Below, piece after piece: positions 10,923-23,060 of a stretch of 64,000 nt of DNA. Position 1 is the stretch's first letter; each line of letters starts with the position of its first letter. The notes below the pieces were generated by a model. The model did not search any database and was not told the DNA's origin. It saw only the letters and a program-made list of their open reading frames with translations. Source of the DNA: Mucidula mucida (Eukaryota; Basidiomycota; Agaricomycetes; Agaricales; Physalacriaceae); assembly GCA_015501055.1 (NCBI GenBank), contig JADNYV010000074.1, positions 93,514 through 157,513 of the forward strand, given 5' to 3'. Both the position numbers and the translations under genes were made by a program.

Positions 10923-13351
10923 ATGGCGACCAATGATCTCAAGCAGTTTACCAAAGACGAAGTAGCTACGGTAGGCGCTGAACGCATCAACAAAAACAAG
11001 TAACTGATGTTCTGGGTAGCACAACAAAGCTGACGATTTAGTGCGTTCACTTTTATGTACAATCTCATTCAAATGTTGACCGTAGGATCCAGTGGGTCGT
11101 TATCAACGCCAAAGTCTACAACTTGACGCGTTTCAAGGACATGCACCCCGGTGGTGCCGCTGTTTTGCTGGACGAGGAAGTAGGTGCGTTCTCGGCGCTT
11201 GTGACGCGAAACTTCTGCTGATACCAGTGCAAAAGCTGGTCAAGATGCGACAGAGGCGTTCTTCAGCCTCCATCTGATGGAGGTGCTCGACAAACCCCAA
11301 TATCAGCGCTTGCAAGTCGGCGTCATTGCAGGCGAGGAGCCCTCTATACGCGCCCACAGTTTTGGGGCCATCAGCAATGTCCCATACGCGGAGCCAACTT
11401 GGCTCTCACCCGGCTACCACAGCCCATACTTCACCGAAGTCTGCTGCTCTCACATCGCCACAAACACGTCTTCTGATCCTCACTCAGAACCATAGGCAGT
11501 TCCAACAAGAGGTCCGCAAAATCGTCGATGAATTCATCACACCCGATGCAATGGTACCTTCCCATCCCTCAGCCTTGTTCCAGTGGTCTGAAATTGTGTC
11601 AGATACATGAAGACGATGGTAAACGACCTTCTCAATCCGTGCTTGACAAGATGGCGTATGTGCTAGTTCTGATCTTGTTCGGTATACATTTATCGTGACG
11701 CTCCTCTAAGAGAACTCGAGCTACATGCTATGCGATTGGGCCCTGGGAAACATCTAAAAGGTCGCAAACTTATGAATGGTTTGGTAAAGCCGGAGGAGTT
11801 CGACTATTTCCATGAGGCATGTCTCCTTACCTCTTCTTTCAAGCGTCTCTTGAACATTGTTTTCTTGATAGTTGATCATCACTCAAGAAGTTGCTCGCTG
11901 TAATGCTCGTGGATATGGTGATGGTGCGTCACTCTAGAACACTTATCTCCTCCAGACATTGTTGATGTTGCTCTAAAGGTCTCATGAGTGGAACTGTCAT
12001 TGGTTTACCTCCCGTTCTCAATTTCGGAAGCGAAGAACTCAAAGCGAAACTCTTACCTGACATATTCGCTGCCAGGAAGTTCATCTGTCTCGCTGTTTCG
12101 GAGGCTCAGGCGGGCAGCGATGTGTTCGGTTTGCAGACGACAGCAGTCAAGACAGAGGATGGCAAGTACTGGATTATTAACGGCACGTTCGGTTTTTATT
12201 TTCGCTTGCAATGCGCCTTACGCGACTATTCATTGAAGGTACGAAGAAATGGATCACCAACGCAACGTGAGTTTATCATCGTTCTCTTACCACCATCCTG
12301 ACCACGCACCAGTTTCTCCGATTACTTCACTGTCGGATGCAAGACCGAGGATGGCTTTACAGTTATACTTGTCGAACGTGGCGAAGGTGTCGAGACACGT
12401 CCTATCAAGACAAGCTATTCCAGTTCTGCCGGAACAGGTTTTGTTACATTTGACAATGTCAAAGTGCCAGTGGGAAACACGCTCGGTGAAGAAGGGGGCG
12501 GCATTTTTGTTATGCTCAGGTCGGTTCAGAACGTTATTTGCCTTCTGAGAAACGTGTTAAAGCATTGCAGCAACTTCAATCATGAACGATGGGTAATGTG
12601 TTGCTCTTCTGCGCGCAGCCAACGCAGTGTTAGTAAGTCGCATTTGCTTCTCGATAGAGCTGCCCTGACATTTGCACAGCCGAGGCATGTCTTCAGTGAG
12701 GAATTCGGCGCAATGAATCGAAACCAAGTGTTGACGTAGCTACAGATGGACATCGCAACGGAAGGCGTTTGGAAAGCCCTTGAACGCGCAGGCTGTCATC
12801 AGAAACAAAATCGCCGCCATGATATCGAGATGCGAGAGTGAGTTCGCCGACGATTGATAACACGAGTTTAAGCTTATTGGGATGTCAGGCGTACAAAGCT
12901 GGCTCGAGAATATCACGTATCAGATGTGCAACATGGTGCGCTCGTTTTTTCCTCTCCCTTCCCTATTCGAGTCTCAGTCCAGCTTCCAGTCCTACAGACA
13001 GCAATCGACTAAATTAGCTGGGTAAACGGTCTTTGGTAGTCCCTCTGTCATCGGCATTAACCTCCTGCTAGACAAATCGCGTTCTTGAAGAGCTACTCGA
13101 CATCATGCGCCCAAGATACGGCGAGAGACGCCGTCCAGATATTTGGAGGGCGCGGTATCACGCAGTCTGGTATGGGCAAGACGATTGAGCATGTGAGTAC
13201 GCCAACGGTTTTGCCCCCGTCTATACTCATCAGTCGCTAGTATCACCGTACGGTACCTTTCGATGCATTATTGGGTGGAGCAGAGGATGTTCTAAGTGAT
13301 CTAGGTGTACGGCAAGCTCTTAGGGACATGCCGCAGGATTCGAGGCTTTGA
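10923..13351 (+). CDS. Cytochrome b5-fused acyl-CoA dehydrogenase
   Basis: A fungal flavoprotein with an N-terminal cytochrome b5 haem domain and a C-terminal acyl-CoA dehydrogenase fold, expected to oxidise an acyl-CoA with electrons passing via FAD and possibly the haem. The start MATNDLKQFTKDEVAT opens the b5 domain. WVVINAKVYNLTRF and the haem-ligand motif HPGG follow. The dehydrogenase part shows NHRQFQQEVRKIVDEF, ITQEVARCNARGYGDG, AVSEAQAGSDVFGLQT, FDNVKVPVGN, FNHERWVM, RKAFGKPLNAQAVIRNKIA, and ARDAVQIFGGRGITQSGMGK. The end is PFDALLGGAEDVLSDLGVRQ..., the usual C-terminus of this family. About a dozen introns of 45-70 nt were traced, and joining them gives one uninterrupted frame. The physiological substrate is unknown. 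Confidence 0.92.
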
Positions 13352-14047
13352 GCAATGATATTTTCGCGATGTTCGTGGACTCGACGGTTTAGTGAGTCCG
13401 ACGACATCGTCCGAGAGCAATTCTTATACTTCAAACATAAGTCTTCAAAAATAACAGCGTTACACATTACAAGGCCATAGTCATGTCAGACTCCGTTCGT
13501 TGAACGTTGAACGCGTGATGGGCGACAGATATCCAGCTTGTTGGCACTGCGCTTCCATGATTTTCTGTTCGATAGCATGATCTCTAATAGCGACTTCCAG
13601 TACACCCTTCACAGTGTCGAACCAGGCCCTAAGTAGCATCGTCCTGGGCGTAACGGGTGCTCTTCGTTAAACAATTCGAAAGTGGTCATAAATCAGATGA
13701 ATTTGTCGAAACTTTAGCTTAATTCTGAACAACTAAGCAGCAGATGTCTACGAGTAGGATATCTCTATCGTATCTAGAAACAAAGAATGATTTTGCAGAA
13801 GGAGAGACTAAACATTAGTATGGGATCTATCATAGAGTATAGTAAGTATGTGGGTAGACAGAAAAGGCGATTGGCCCCAATCAGGAATGGTCGGGGTATA
13901 TCTAGTTCAAATCCTCGAGGCGCCGTTTTCCAGGACGAGTCGGCGGTCCTCGTTCGCCAATACTGGCGCGACGAGTACCATTGCCGTTGAAATTGTCGAG
14001 GCTGAATTGTAAGTAAGTAATCGGACATTCAGAAAATGACAACAAAA
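13352..14047. other. Convergent intergenic region
   Basis: This lies between the 3' ends of the acyl-CoA dehydrogenase (+) and the hydrolase (-). Small frames around 13774-14028 overlap on both strands without recognisable content. Nothing is called. Confidence 0.45.
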
Positions 14048-15388
14048 TTCACAAGAGGCGATTCAAGCCTGATTCTGATGCTGCCATCCCGAACGTGTCA
14101 TGGCCAATACCTGAGATGAAATCGACGGTGTCTCCGAAATCGGCAGGGAAGGCGTCTAGGAAGTTATACATCCGCTGACCGCGATTGGTTCTGTACAGTC
14201 CGGGAGTTGAGCATACTAGAAGTAGGCTGACAAGGAGCGAACATCTGACCCAGTTGTATCAGGCCCACATCCGTCTGGATAGTCGCCAAAGTCGTTCAAT
14301 CCTCGCGCATACGCAATATGCCTGGATCCGTAGCGAAGGCGGACGCCTAGAGATCCGAGCGTCCTAACATACGTGCGCTCGTAATCTATGTTGTAATTGT
14401 CCAGCCCATGATGCCAATCATTGTAGGTCGGGCATGAATCAGTTGGTAAAGGCCGTTTAGAGTCCAGCCTTTCAAGGACGTTAACTAAACGAGAGTTTTG
14501 TTAGAGGAGGAAACGTAGACTGACCATACCAATGAACTCGGGTTCGCAGTCCAATAAACAACGGGAACTACAATATAAGGTGAGGGACATCCGGAAGTAA
14601 TCAACGAGAGCCGGCTTACCGTGAAGGAACAGCTCCTTCCCGACTGCAGCATACCGCTGTACCATCTGGGCCCCCATGCTGTGCCCAGCCACGACGATCT
14701 CTCTCATGTTAGGATATGTCCTAACGTCATTGAAATATTGCAGGATCTGATCCAGCGCATCGTACGAGGAAACATTGTGGCCTTGAGGATAGATACCGGT
14801 CCCGCCAAAAGACCAAGAGACGTCTACAGAGGGCGTTAGATCTCTGGTGCATCAAATGATCTACTCAACGGACCATCCCAGGTAACAATGTCAGACCGCT
14901 CTAAATTGTTCCTCGTGCTTGTGAAGTAAGGCGCCATCAGAGCGACAGAGTCTTGATTCACGTCGGGATTTAGCTGGGTCGCTTTGTTGAGAGCTGATGT
15001 CGAGATCATGGGCGACAGTTCTCAACAAATTTGGAGATGGATTCCACATACCGTCACGCATCGCGGCGAAATAGCCATCGGAGCCACCGTTGGCTCCGTG
15101 AATATAAAGAACGGCCCGTTGTACCTGTTGTCCGTGCGCGCATTAGTACGTGCCCAGTGGCGCTCATGATAGAACGGTCACCTGAGTGGTATCCTGGCGT
15201 TTTCCGTTTGGGAACGAGAAGTAGTTCAGCAATGTAACGTTGCCTCCAGTATTGTCCTTGATGTTGAAGTACGCAAGCTCAGCACCAGCGACAGACGGAA
15301 GTTCTGGTACTGCGACACGTCGACCGGCATATTGCTGTGCGCACACGAAGGATGTAAAGAGTGTGGTGTAAATGAGCGACAGAAGCAT
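14048..15388 (-). CDS. Secreted alpha/beta hydrolase (esterase/lipase-like)
   Basis: A multi-exon minus-strand gene for a secreted serine hydrolase; the substrate is unknown. It begins with a signal peptide (MLLSLIYTTLFTSFVCAQQ). The order of motifs fits an alpha/beta hydrolase: RAVLYIHGANGGSDGYF (oxyanion HG), VVAGHSMGAQMVQRYA (nucleophile elbow G-H-S-M-G), TYNDWHHGLDNYN, and a late ISGIGHDTFGM with the probable catalytic His. It ends SESGLNRLL-stop. The start at 15388 is chosen because it opens the signal peptide; an upstream in-frame ATG at 15451 would add residues before it. Introns such as the one ending just before VQRAVLYIHG are GT-AG and short. Not every middle junction was resolved, in particular one near 14220. 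Confidence 0.82.
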
Positions 15389-16250
15389 ATTGGGGGGAAC
15401 GGGAGAATGACGAACTGGATATGCTCGAGGGAGCTTTTGTATCTGTGCCATGCGAGTTCGCTGTCAAGTCGTATCTGTCGGAAGCGCCTACGGAAACAAA
15501 ATAGACCGGTTTGATGAAAATCATCACTGAAAAAAAAAGAGTACCACGGATCCGTGTATGACAACGTTTCTGATTGACTTTCGATGAGTAAAAAGTACTT
15601 CGAGTTCTTCAAATGTCAGATGAGAAAAACGAGCGTCGCGCCCTGTGCAATTCTCATCCTGGATACTTGGAAAAACGGACCTCTTAATGTTACAGTTTGT
15701 CAAAATGGCAAGAATCTAAACCATGCAAGCTATCTGCGAATCTGTGGAGCTGAAGTTGGCGTATATGATGACATTCACAAGATACCGGACTCACATCACG
15801 ATGCAGCGTAATGAAACAATATCAAGTCTGAGCGAAAACCTGTACTGGAGCGCTACACCGGGAAATGGAAAAACTGAAACTGTGATTGCCATACGAAATG
15901 TTCAGTACAAGTAAGCTCGATGGCCCCAAGCGGACGAGGAAGCATGCCATCGAAAAGCAAGTCGTTTACAAAATAAACAAGCTCTGATTTACCACGAAGG
16001 TAAGAAATTTCCAAAAATTGATGAGGCGGGACGATCCACATCTCGACTGCATGAATCCCCGGGAGTAAACGGCCACTCTCGAGTTACAAGAACTCCCTCC
16101 TACGAATCGGAGGCACCATGTCACTGCCCGTATCTGCTCCTAAGCCAAACGCCCACGACCGAAACAGTCATGAAAGCCGGGCCAACAGCCACGCAAAAAG
16201 GTACCCATCATCCACAAACATCCCGCTCAACAAAGAGCAGCAGCACAAGA
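15389..16250. other. Intergenic region, nothing recognised
   Basis: A/T-rich sequence upstream of the hydrolase gene. Short frames only. Confidence 0.4.
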
Positions 16251-18900
16251 TATGACATCAACCTTGGCCCGTTGGCGAACTCACTTGAATGACAAAGACA
16301 TCCATCCGCCTCGGCCGCTCCTCAGCCCGATCCGTCGCCACACATTCTTTGCCCGTCTTCTTGTACGTCGAAATAGACCGCACCTCCTAAGACGCAGGAA
16401 GCATGTCACATATGCCTCATCTATCAAGAAACGCGTCCTCCCGAGTCATCATTCTCATCACGAGACAGCCATGCAGCATTTCCGCGCTCCTCGTCGAATC
16501 CGTAGACTGTTTCCCAGCACTCGAGAACGTATCTCTATTGAAGCATCCCGAAGGAGCCTCAATTGCCGGGGAGAACAACAGACTCAACGGAGAATACGCG
16601 AAGCCGACAACATGACCGCCAGGTAAATTGAACAACAGTCGACAAGGCATGCCCCCGACGATTCATCGATATATGCGGTGCTCCCTATAGTCAAAGGAAA
16701 TATTAAACAGGTCATTCCATAGAAGATCGGAGTCAAAAGAAGATGGCGACAGCTCAAGGGACTGTGATCTTCGCGGCGCTCAAGGAAGCAGACAAATATA
16801 TCCAGTCAAATAAGCGGACTGCCAACTGGTACGAGGACCAAGGCATAATGTCTTCTGTGATGCAGATGCTGTGTCCAAGCACATCAAGCGCGACCGAATA
16901 CAGACAAGCAACACGGCGATAGACTCGCATCTCGCCATCCTGTCCTGGATGGGCAAAATCTGGAGGGCAGCCACATCACACCCAGAGTACAACCAAAATG
17001 CCATCCCGAAAGATAGGAAACGCCCACCAAAGTTACTTGCGCTGTACCAAAGCGCGACCACGAAAATCGCCGTCGCATGTTCCCTCCGCCAATCGCTACT
17101 TTCCTGATATATCCTCGTAACTCCATTCCGATGAACCCAACGCATGCAAGATCACTGGTGGCCATGCAGATTTCGATGCGCGCGCCGGCGCTTTGGAGCC
17201 GCCTCTGAGCCGCCGTATGTCTTGCGACGACAGCAAACCCGAAGACGACTCCCTGGCAATCAAGGGAAATCCGCGTGAAAGGTTACCAGGGTTTGGCTGG
17301 GCCAGAGGAGGGGGACACAACGGTCCGGGAGTGCTGAGATTCTGTGTGAGGACTTGTGTCTCCGCAGAGACAGAAACGAGCGTGTCACTGGAGACGATGA
17401 AACATAGGACAATGGGAGAATAGATGCGGCGAGTGAAGCGGCGAGGATGGTCTCAAAAAGAGACCTGTATGTGGCCCATTGATGCCGTGTTGTAGACGGC
17501 GCGCTGTGCGTAATCGGCTCGATCCCTTGTGAGCGGTCAATATGTCCCGCGACGCGTCTCTGGTTCTTCACTCTAGCGCCTTCCGCCGTGAAAAAGAACC
17601 GTGCGTTTCCGGTATCACCTTCCCTTTTCAAAGAGGAACCTGCCGGAACAAATATGCTCAATGAATCGGGGTCCCGAGGCGACACATGCACGGTTCTGTG
17701 CGGGGCGGTTGGGAAGGCAGATAGAGCACATGAAGAACTTTCCGGAGACGCGATATAAGACCGCCACAAGAGATGTCATTGCAGACAAAGGCGCGCGCCG
17801 TCCACTGGCACCACCGCAAGAATCCGACCATCAGTTCCTCGTCTCGGGTTGGTCACCCTTCCAACCGACGCGACACGCTGAGTCGTTTCACAAGTAGAGG
17901 GAGAAAATGCAGCACCCCAAAGGTACGTAGGGTTAGAGCACACTCCCATGTCAGACAAGGGAGAGGTTGGCTTCGGTGAAATTGCGTATAGCATGGGTTC
18001 ATCGAAAGGAAAGGGCGTCCGAAGCAGTCCCAGACAGGGAAAGCGCTCTTGGCGGAGATGTCGACGGACGACTTGGGTTGGTGGTATGAAGGAGAGCAGC
18101 AAAAAGCGCGTCACAAAGGAAAGGGTCAACCGCGTACACACAACCAAACAAGCTTGATGCCGGGATGCCGCCACGCTCTATTTCCATAATATTCACAAGA
18201 AGAGCGCCTGAGACACGATCGATCGCCAAAAGAGCGCCATGGACTCTTCAACTAAGTATAACGACGTGTTCTCCCTACAATCCGAGCCATTCACTATGTC
18301 AGACGTTGTCCTACTCACGCTTCCAAGCCAGAGTCCACAATTACCCGCGCCTTTGAATTCAAATCGCTCACAGGATATCACGGGTTGGATGGATATGACC
18401 TCTAAGATTCGGAAGGAAGCCGGCTTCGTGAAGAGAAGAAAAAGAAACCTCGCGTAGGTAGTGCTGCTTTTTGTGTGTCAGGATGTGGGCGCTCGCCGCC
18501 GCCGCGTTGCGTAAACGCTCCCTCGTCGTCGGTCCACAGAAAGTCTTGTCTCCGACTCTAGGTTCATCTTCTCCAGCGAACACAGTGTCAGATACAACAG
18601 TGCCTGTGTTGATTTTCGAAACATCACCCATTCCCGCCTTGTTCTCCTTGCTTCCTATCAGTGGCGAGCTCGCACATCCCAGCTTAGACACCATTGATCC
18701 ATGCTTTCTCACTTGTACCCAACCAGGATCGTTTGATGAGGTTCTCGCGCGCGCTGTGCCGTCCAGTCACTTAAGTTTATCGGCTGACTCAAACTCCACC
18801 AATCAACGACGAATTGTGTCTAGATGTCTACGTTGTGCTATGATTATATACGCGATTGAAGCTACCCAAGTGTGAAATAATGCAATGGAATGGCACCTGT
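16251..18900. other. Unresolved 2.6-kb region, possible multi-exon gene
   Basis: Long frames are open on both strands (for example 17260-17769 minus, 17776-18174 minus, 18471-18875 plus), but no domain is recognised and no splice chain could be built with confidence. A 59-codon plus-strand frame starting ATG at 16743 (MATAQGTVIFAALKEADKYI...) has natural-looking composition and could be a first exon. Minus-strand stretches around 16900-17150 are hydrophobic and could be helices of a membrane protein. It may be a fast-evolving orphan gene or a decayed one. Confidence 0.3.
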
Positions 18901-18947
18901 ATCTATACTCTGTAACATAGCTGCCCTCTCCCATTAATCTCTCTCTC

Positions 18948-20582
18948 TTAGTTAGCATCGTCCATGGTTATACCGCATTCTACTTTCACGGAGTCACAAA
19001 TAACTTTCCAACGTTCGTCGTTCGCAAAGTATAACCAACGCGGGACACGTATCGTTTCCAAACGGGAAGCTTCCTCGAAGGTTGTGGACTGTACGCCGAC
19101 GTCCATATCGTTGGCGCCTGGGGTACGATCGCCCGACGCCACAACATCTAGACACCGAGTCTCGAACATGTCGTAGATGACGGACACGTTTTGAACCAAG
19201 GAGTCATCCCAGTGTTTGTTGCTAATGTCCAAAACGCGGAGGCGAGGCAGTCGCGAAGTGACTTTGAGCCCAGATATGAACTCAGGCCCTAGGTCACTGT
19301 CGGAAATGCATAAGTTTGTGACGTGCGTGGTCTGTGATAAGAATCGGAAGATGGTTTGCATAATGTCGAAATGCCCACGCGCGCCACAAGAGATGTGAAG
19401 TTTCGTCAACTTCTCTACTCTGATGGGGTTCAAGACGGGAAAATGGAGAACCCTATCCGGATGGGGGGAGAACTCAAGTGTGAGGTCACAGAGAGAAGGC
19501 ATATCCACAGCTGAGAAAAACTTGTCTAAAGCCGCCTCTGCCGTGGACGCCATACCCTCTGTGACCACAAGATGATGAAGTTGTGGAAGGGATATTCTGA
19601 TGTTTTCGGATGGTGGTACTCATGCTTCCACATTAAGGCTCATTAAATTCGACATCGTCCGAAGAAGTTCAAACGCGCCGTCAATGATTGCGAAGTCGCT
19701 GAGATGGGTGAGCGAGCTTGAGGGCAAAGAGACATAGCTGATAAATGCTTGGTCTGTTTCTAATGAGTGAAGTGCCGGTGCATTCGTCGAGTTGAATATG
19801 TCCAGAACAACACCGGAATGGGCATCTTGGTTGATGGCTAAGATAAGGTGCTCCAAAGACCAGAACACGTTACCCGAAAAGCATAATTGCAACGATTGTA
19901 AGGGTACGTCTGCCGACAGATGCTTCTAGCGGGGAATGGATGCCTCCAAAATGAGAATGATAGAGTGGTCTTCTATATCTGTGGTAGCGGTGATAAAGAT
20001 GAACAAAGGCAAGCCTTTAGAGCGCTCAATCAGGAGAGCCATCTTAAATGCCAGTTGGCGAGGAGTGATATCTTGTGGGAACATGTCAAAATCAAGCTCG
20101 ATGTACGTCCACAAGTGTGGCAAGGCCAGTGCAAGTTGTCGCCACCGACGACAGACATGAATTAAAGTCCAAAGCGTTGAAGAGGGAGCGAGTGCGTCTA
20201 TCTGCTGCGTACCATCAGCAGTGTCCCACGTCCACACGCAATGTGAAAATATTTCGCCCAAGAATTCATTGGGAAGGGAGCGCATTGGGTGGAGAAGGGA
20301 TTTCGCGTCCGCGAGATGAGAATCTGCTTGGGCGCGCGCCCGTACGAGAAGGTCAACCAGCTCCTTCGCCTTGGCGAGTTTTTGGTCCAAATCATGAATA
20401 ATGTCAGGCGCCTTCTCCACGACGAAGCGGAAGTCGGCCAGTGCAGCCTCGAGCGGGGGGTGATTGCGGCGAAGAAGTTCTTCAACCCGCGCAGTTCGCG
20501 TTAGAGCGGGATCGTTGGGCTGAAGGGAGAGAAATGCACAAGTAGGGCACTGTGGCGCCGTGTTGTCCAAGGGAGTGGACAT
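18948..20582 (-). pseudogene. F-box/LRR protein gene with two premature stops
   Basis: One continuous minus-strand frame of 545 codons encodes a typical Agaricomycete F-box protein, which by family would recruit substrates to an SCF ubiquitin ligase. It opens with a Cys-containing N-terminus and a coiled coil (LDQKLAKAKELVDLL). The F-box follows (MRSLPNEFLGEIFSHCVW ... VCRRWRQLALALPHLW), then leucine-rich segments to the end (WKVICDSVKVECGITM). Two in-frame stops break it: TAG at 19926-19928, where family members would be expected to have Trp, and TGA at 19620-19622. The frame is unchanged on both sides of each stop, so these are substitutions rather than indels. Short introns removing the stops are possible, but no good GT-AG pair was seen around either one. 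Confidence 0.78.
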
Positions 20583-20976
20583 CTTGAGCGCGAGAGCTGG
20601 CAGATACAGTGTAATCAGTGAGTAGGAGTAGAATGAAGTATGGAAGCAAGGAATATAATTAAAGGAGGTGTGAAATTCGGTTCAAAGGCGGGTCGTACAA
20701 AATTGAAGGACTACTTCGATGTCTGAAATTAAAAGCAACTTAGTGAGCTTTCACTTCATTGAAGCTGGCATAAATCTTTGAGCTTGCCTGGAGAAAAGTT
20801 TCCTGTCAGAAAGGTCGATCGACAGAAGTGACAGACCAGGCAGTGCGACTCGAACTGGTAGAAGCTCGCAGTGGTAGACCTGAAAGCAGAAAATGTCACG
20901 TTCGCGGTCTTGTCACGAATCATGTGCGGCCCGTGGCATCCCCTCCTTCCTTCGCCCACCATCCTCGACGACGAAC

Positions 20977-22118
20977 ATGCCCACCAAATCGGAGAACGAT
21001 CTCAAGGCAGAATGGCTTCACAACAACGTGTCTAAGGTAAAATCAGTGGACCAATATAGGCGCATATATTGACATTTGTGCAGCTCTGCGACTCATGCCA
21101 GATCGATGGCATGGGCTGTAGGAAGCAGGCCAAGGCCATTGCCTGCGTTCAATGCAAAGACCGGAAGAAAGATTGTTCTAGAATGCTGGACTGGCGCAAG
21201 TATAAAGAGGAGCACATCCATAGCGTGTCGACCACAAAGACTTCATACACAAAGCCAACACCCTCGAAGACACATCGCATAATCCTCCCTCCGGCAAAGC
21301 CCAAGACAGCAGCCAAACCGGCAGTGAGTCATGGACTCATACTTGTTGACGAATTACTCTGAACGAAACGTAGCTCGTCTGGACGGAAAATATGGTGCCA
21401 GCCATTACGCAACCTGCGCCCGCTTTCCGAGGTTGGGCCAATGCTCAGCAGTCTCTCGTCAAGGAACCGAATATGGCTCTTACACCACCTTCGACATCGC
21501 CTGCTTCAGCTACTCAGTCGCTCAACACAACGGAAGAGGAAAAGCCGGATATCGCTCCCAGGCCCAAGCCAACGTCACTCGTACCTTTGCAGCTGCTTCC
21601 TATTCCTCAGCCTCCTCCTCAACGTTCTTCGCTTGGAGCACCGATTCAGGACACTGTTCAACGCCTAGAGAACCAAATACGCACTCTCAAACGTGATGTC
21701 CTGGACAAGGAAATGGCCATCGACACACTCTCTTGTACGGATAAATTTCCTTTTGAATATCACTGCCAAACTCATGACACCTCCAGCTGCCAAAGAGCGT
21801 CTCGACATCGAAATCCGAGAGATGCGCAAAACACGTCTTGGCGAGTTCCTGCATTTAAGCGCGAACCGCCTCAAGTTTCAGGGAACTGTGAATCGATTTT
21901 TTGGACGTCAATTGTCCCCCGCCGATTTTAGGAATGAAGTACAAGCATTTCAGCAAATGCTCGAGGAGCTGGGCGCGCGGTACCTGGATCAGTTCCCGAC
22001 TGACTTTGAAGACGGAGTCGACCTGCTTGACAACTATAGGAGTGATGCTGTACGCCGCGAAAGATGTGCTGATGCTCTGTTGGATTCCCGCGAGGCGAAG
22101 AAACTACGAACTGAATAA
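20977..22118 (+). CDS. Zn2Cys6 zinc-cluster protein
   Basis: A four-exon gene: 20977-21036, 21084-21323, 21374 to about 21734, then about 21785-22118. The second exon has a perfect binuclear zinc-cluster pattern (C-x2-C-x6-C-x8-C-x2-C-x6-C, CDSCQIDGMGC ... CVQCKDRKKDC), the fungal-specific DNA-binding fold. A Pro/Lys-rich linker, a coiled coil (VQRLENQIRTLKRDVLDKEM) and an acidic/charged C-terminus (LGARYLDQFPTDFEDGVDLL) follow. The usual fungal transcription factor middle homology region is not evident and the protein is short (about 330 residues). A regulator or DNA-bound adaptor role is therefore inferred. It lies 465 bases upstream of the retrotransposon insertion. Confidence 0.78.
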
Positions 22119-22583
22119 TGCTTTTACTTCTTACTGCTTTGCTGTGATTGCTTCTGTGTTTTATGCTCAACTGGCTACGACATGCGCCTTTGTACTTTAG
22201 ACAATGCTCGACAAGGATTACTCATCATTTGACTTTCCTTCTCATTTTGATCTGCATGTAAGGATCGCCATAGGACACGCATACGTAGGTGACCGAAGAT
22301 GGCCAGAAAACACAAAATACGCCGCGGTATACATTGCTTGTTTGCCTCCAGTGAACACTTTCCATCTGGGAATTACCGAGTGCGCCAAATGCACCGACTA
22401 CGCGTTGCAGGTTGGATCGTTAATGCTTGAGACTCACTTGGCAGAACGGTTAGCATGTCTCTTAACCAACTCGATGCTGCTTTTTCCCTGCCAGCCATCA
22501 TTTCACACGCTTGCCCGCGTTCGAGGTACACCAAGTACATCACGCTTGAAATGAGTATACTGTTTTTAGGTTCAACAAGCACG
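22119..22583. other. 3' flank of the zinc-cluster gene, left flank of the retrotransposon
   Basis: No gene recognised. The CTTGA target duplication follows immediately at 22584-22588. Confidence 0.45.
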
Positions 22584-22588
22584 CTTGA

Positions 22589-22804
22589 TGTAACGGGGAG
22601 TTCCCGATATGGACATGTTTGGCACGAACGTTATGTCGATCGCCTTCGGGCGATCTTTACTTACTCTTTTACTACGACTACTGGCTTTGTTTTCTATCCG
22701 TTTCTACGCTTACGGGTCCCCGAGGTCCCATTTGGACTCAATCTTATTGCTTTATCGTGTTATTTCGGGCCCTCCGGACCTCGACAGTGTACCTACGGGT
22801 TACA
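22589..22804 (+). repeat. 5' LTR
   Basis: A 216-bp repeat that starts TGTAAC and ends GTTACA (TG...CA with a 6-bp terminal inversion). It matches the 3' copy base for base as far as I can read. Confidence 0.95.
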
Positions 22805-23060
22805 CTTTTTTTAACACGCAACACGTTGCGTCCAACAGGGAGCGCAAACGGCTTCGACAACAGGTCGAGCCTCCGGATTTGAGGCAAAAGGCCTCACATA
22901 CTTACACGGTGTGTTAGACACCTTTTGCTACTGCTGAAAATTTTTTTTAGCCCCCCACGGACGTCGGCGAGCCAGTCGCCGTCGCCCATACGTTGGTTGT
23001 CACAGGACGCCAGCGCTCCCCCCATTCCTTTCGCTTTCGTCTACGCCCTAGGCTACGACG

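Noticed and set aside
13870..13930. tRNA-like B-box sequence (GTTCAAATCC)
   Set aside because: The arms next to the T-loop-like sequence do not pair and no acceptor or anticodon stem can be formed.
22609..22917. ORFs starting in the LTRs (MDMFGTNVMS...)
   Set aside because: The same short frames are in both LTRs, have no domain, and only reflect the LTR sequence.
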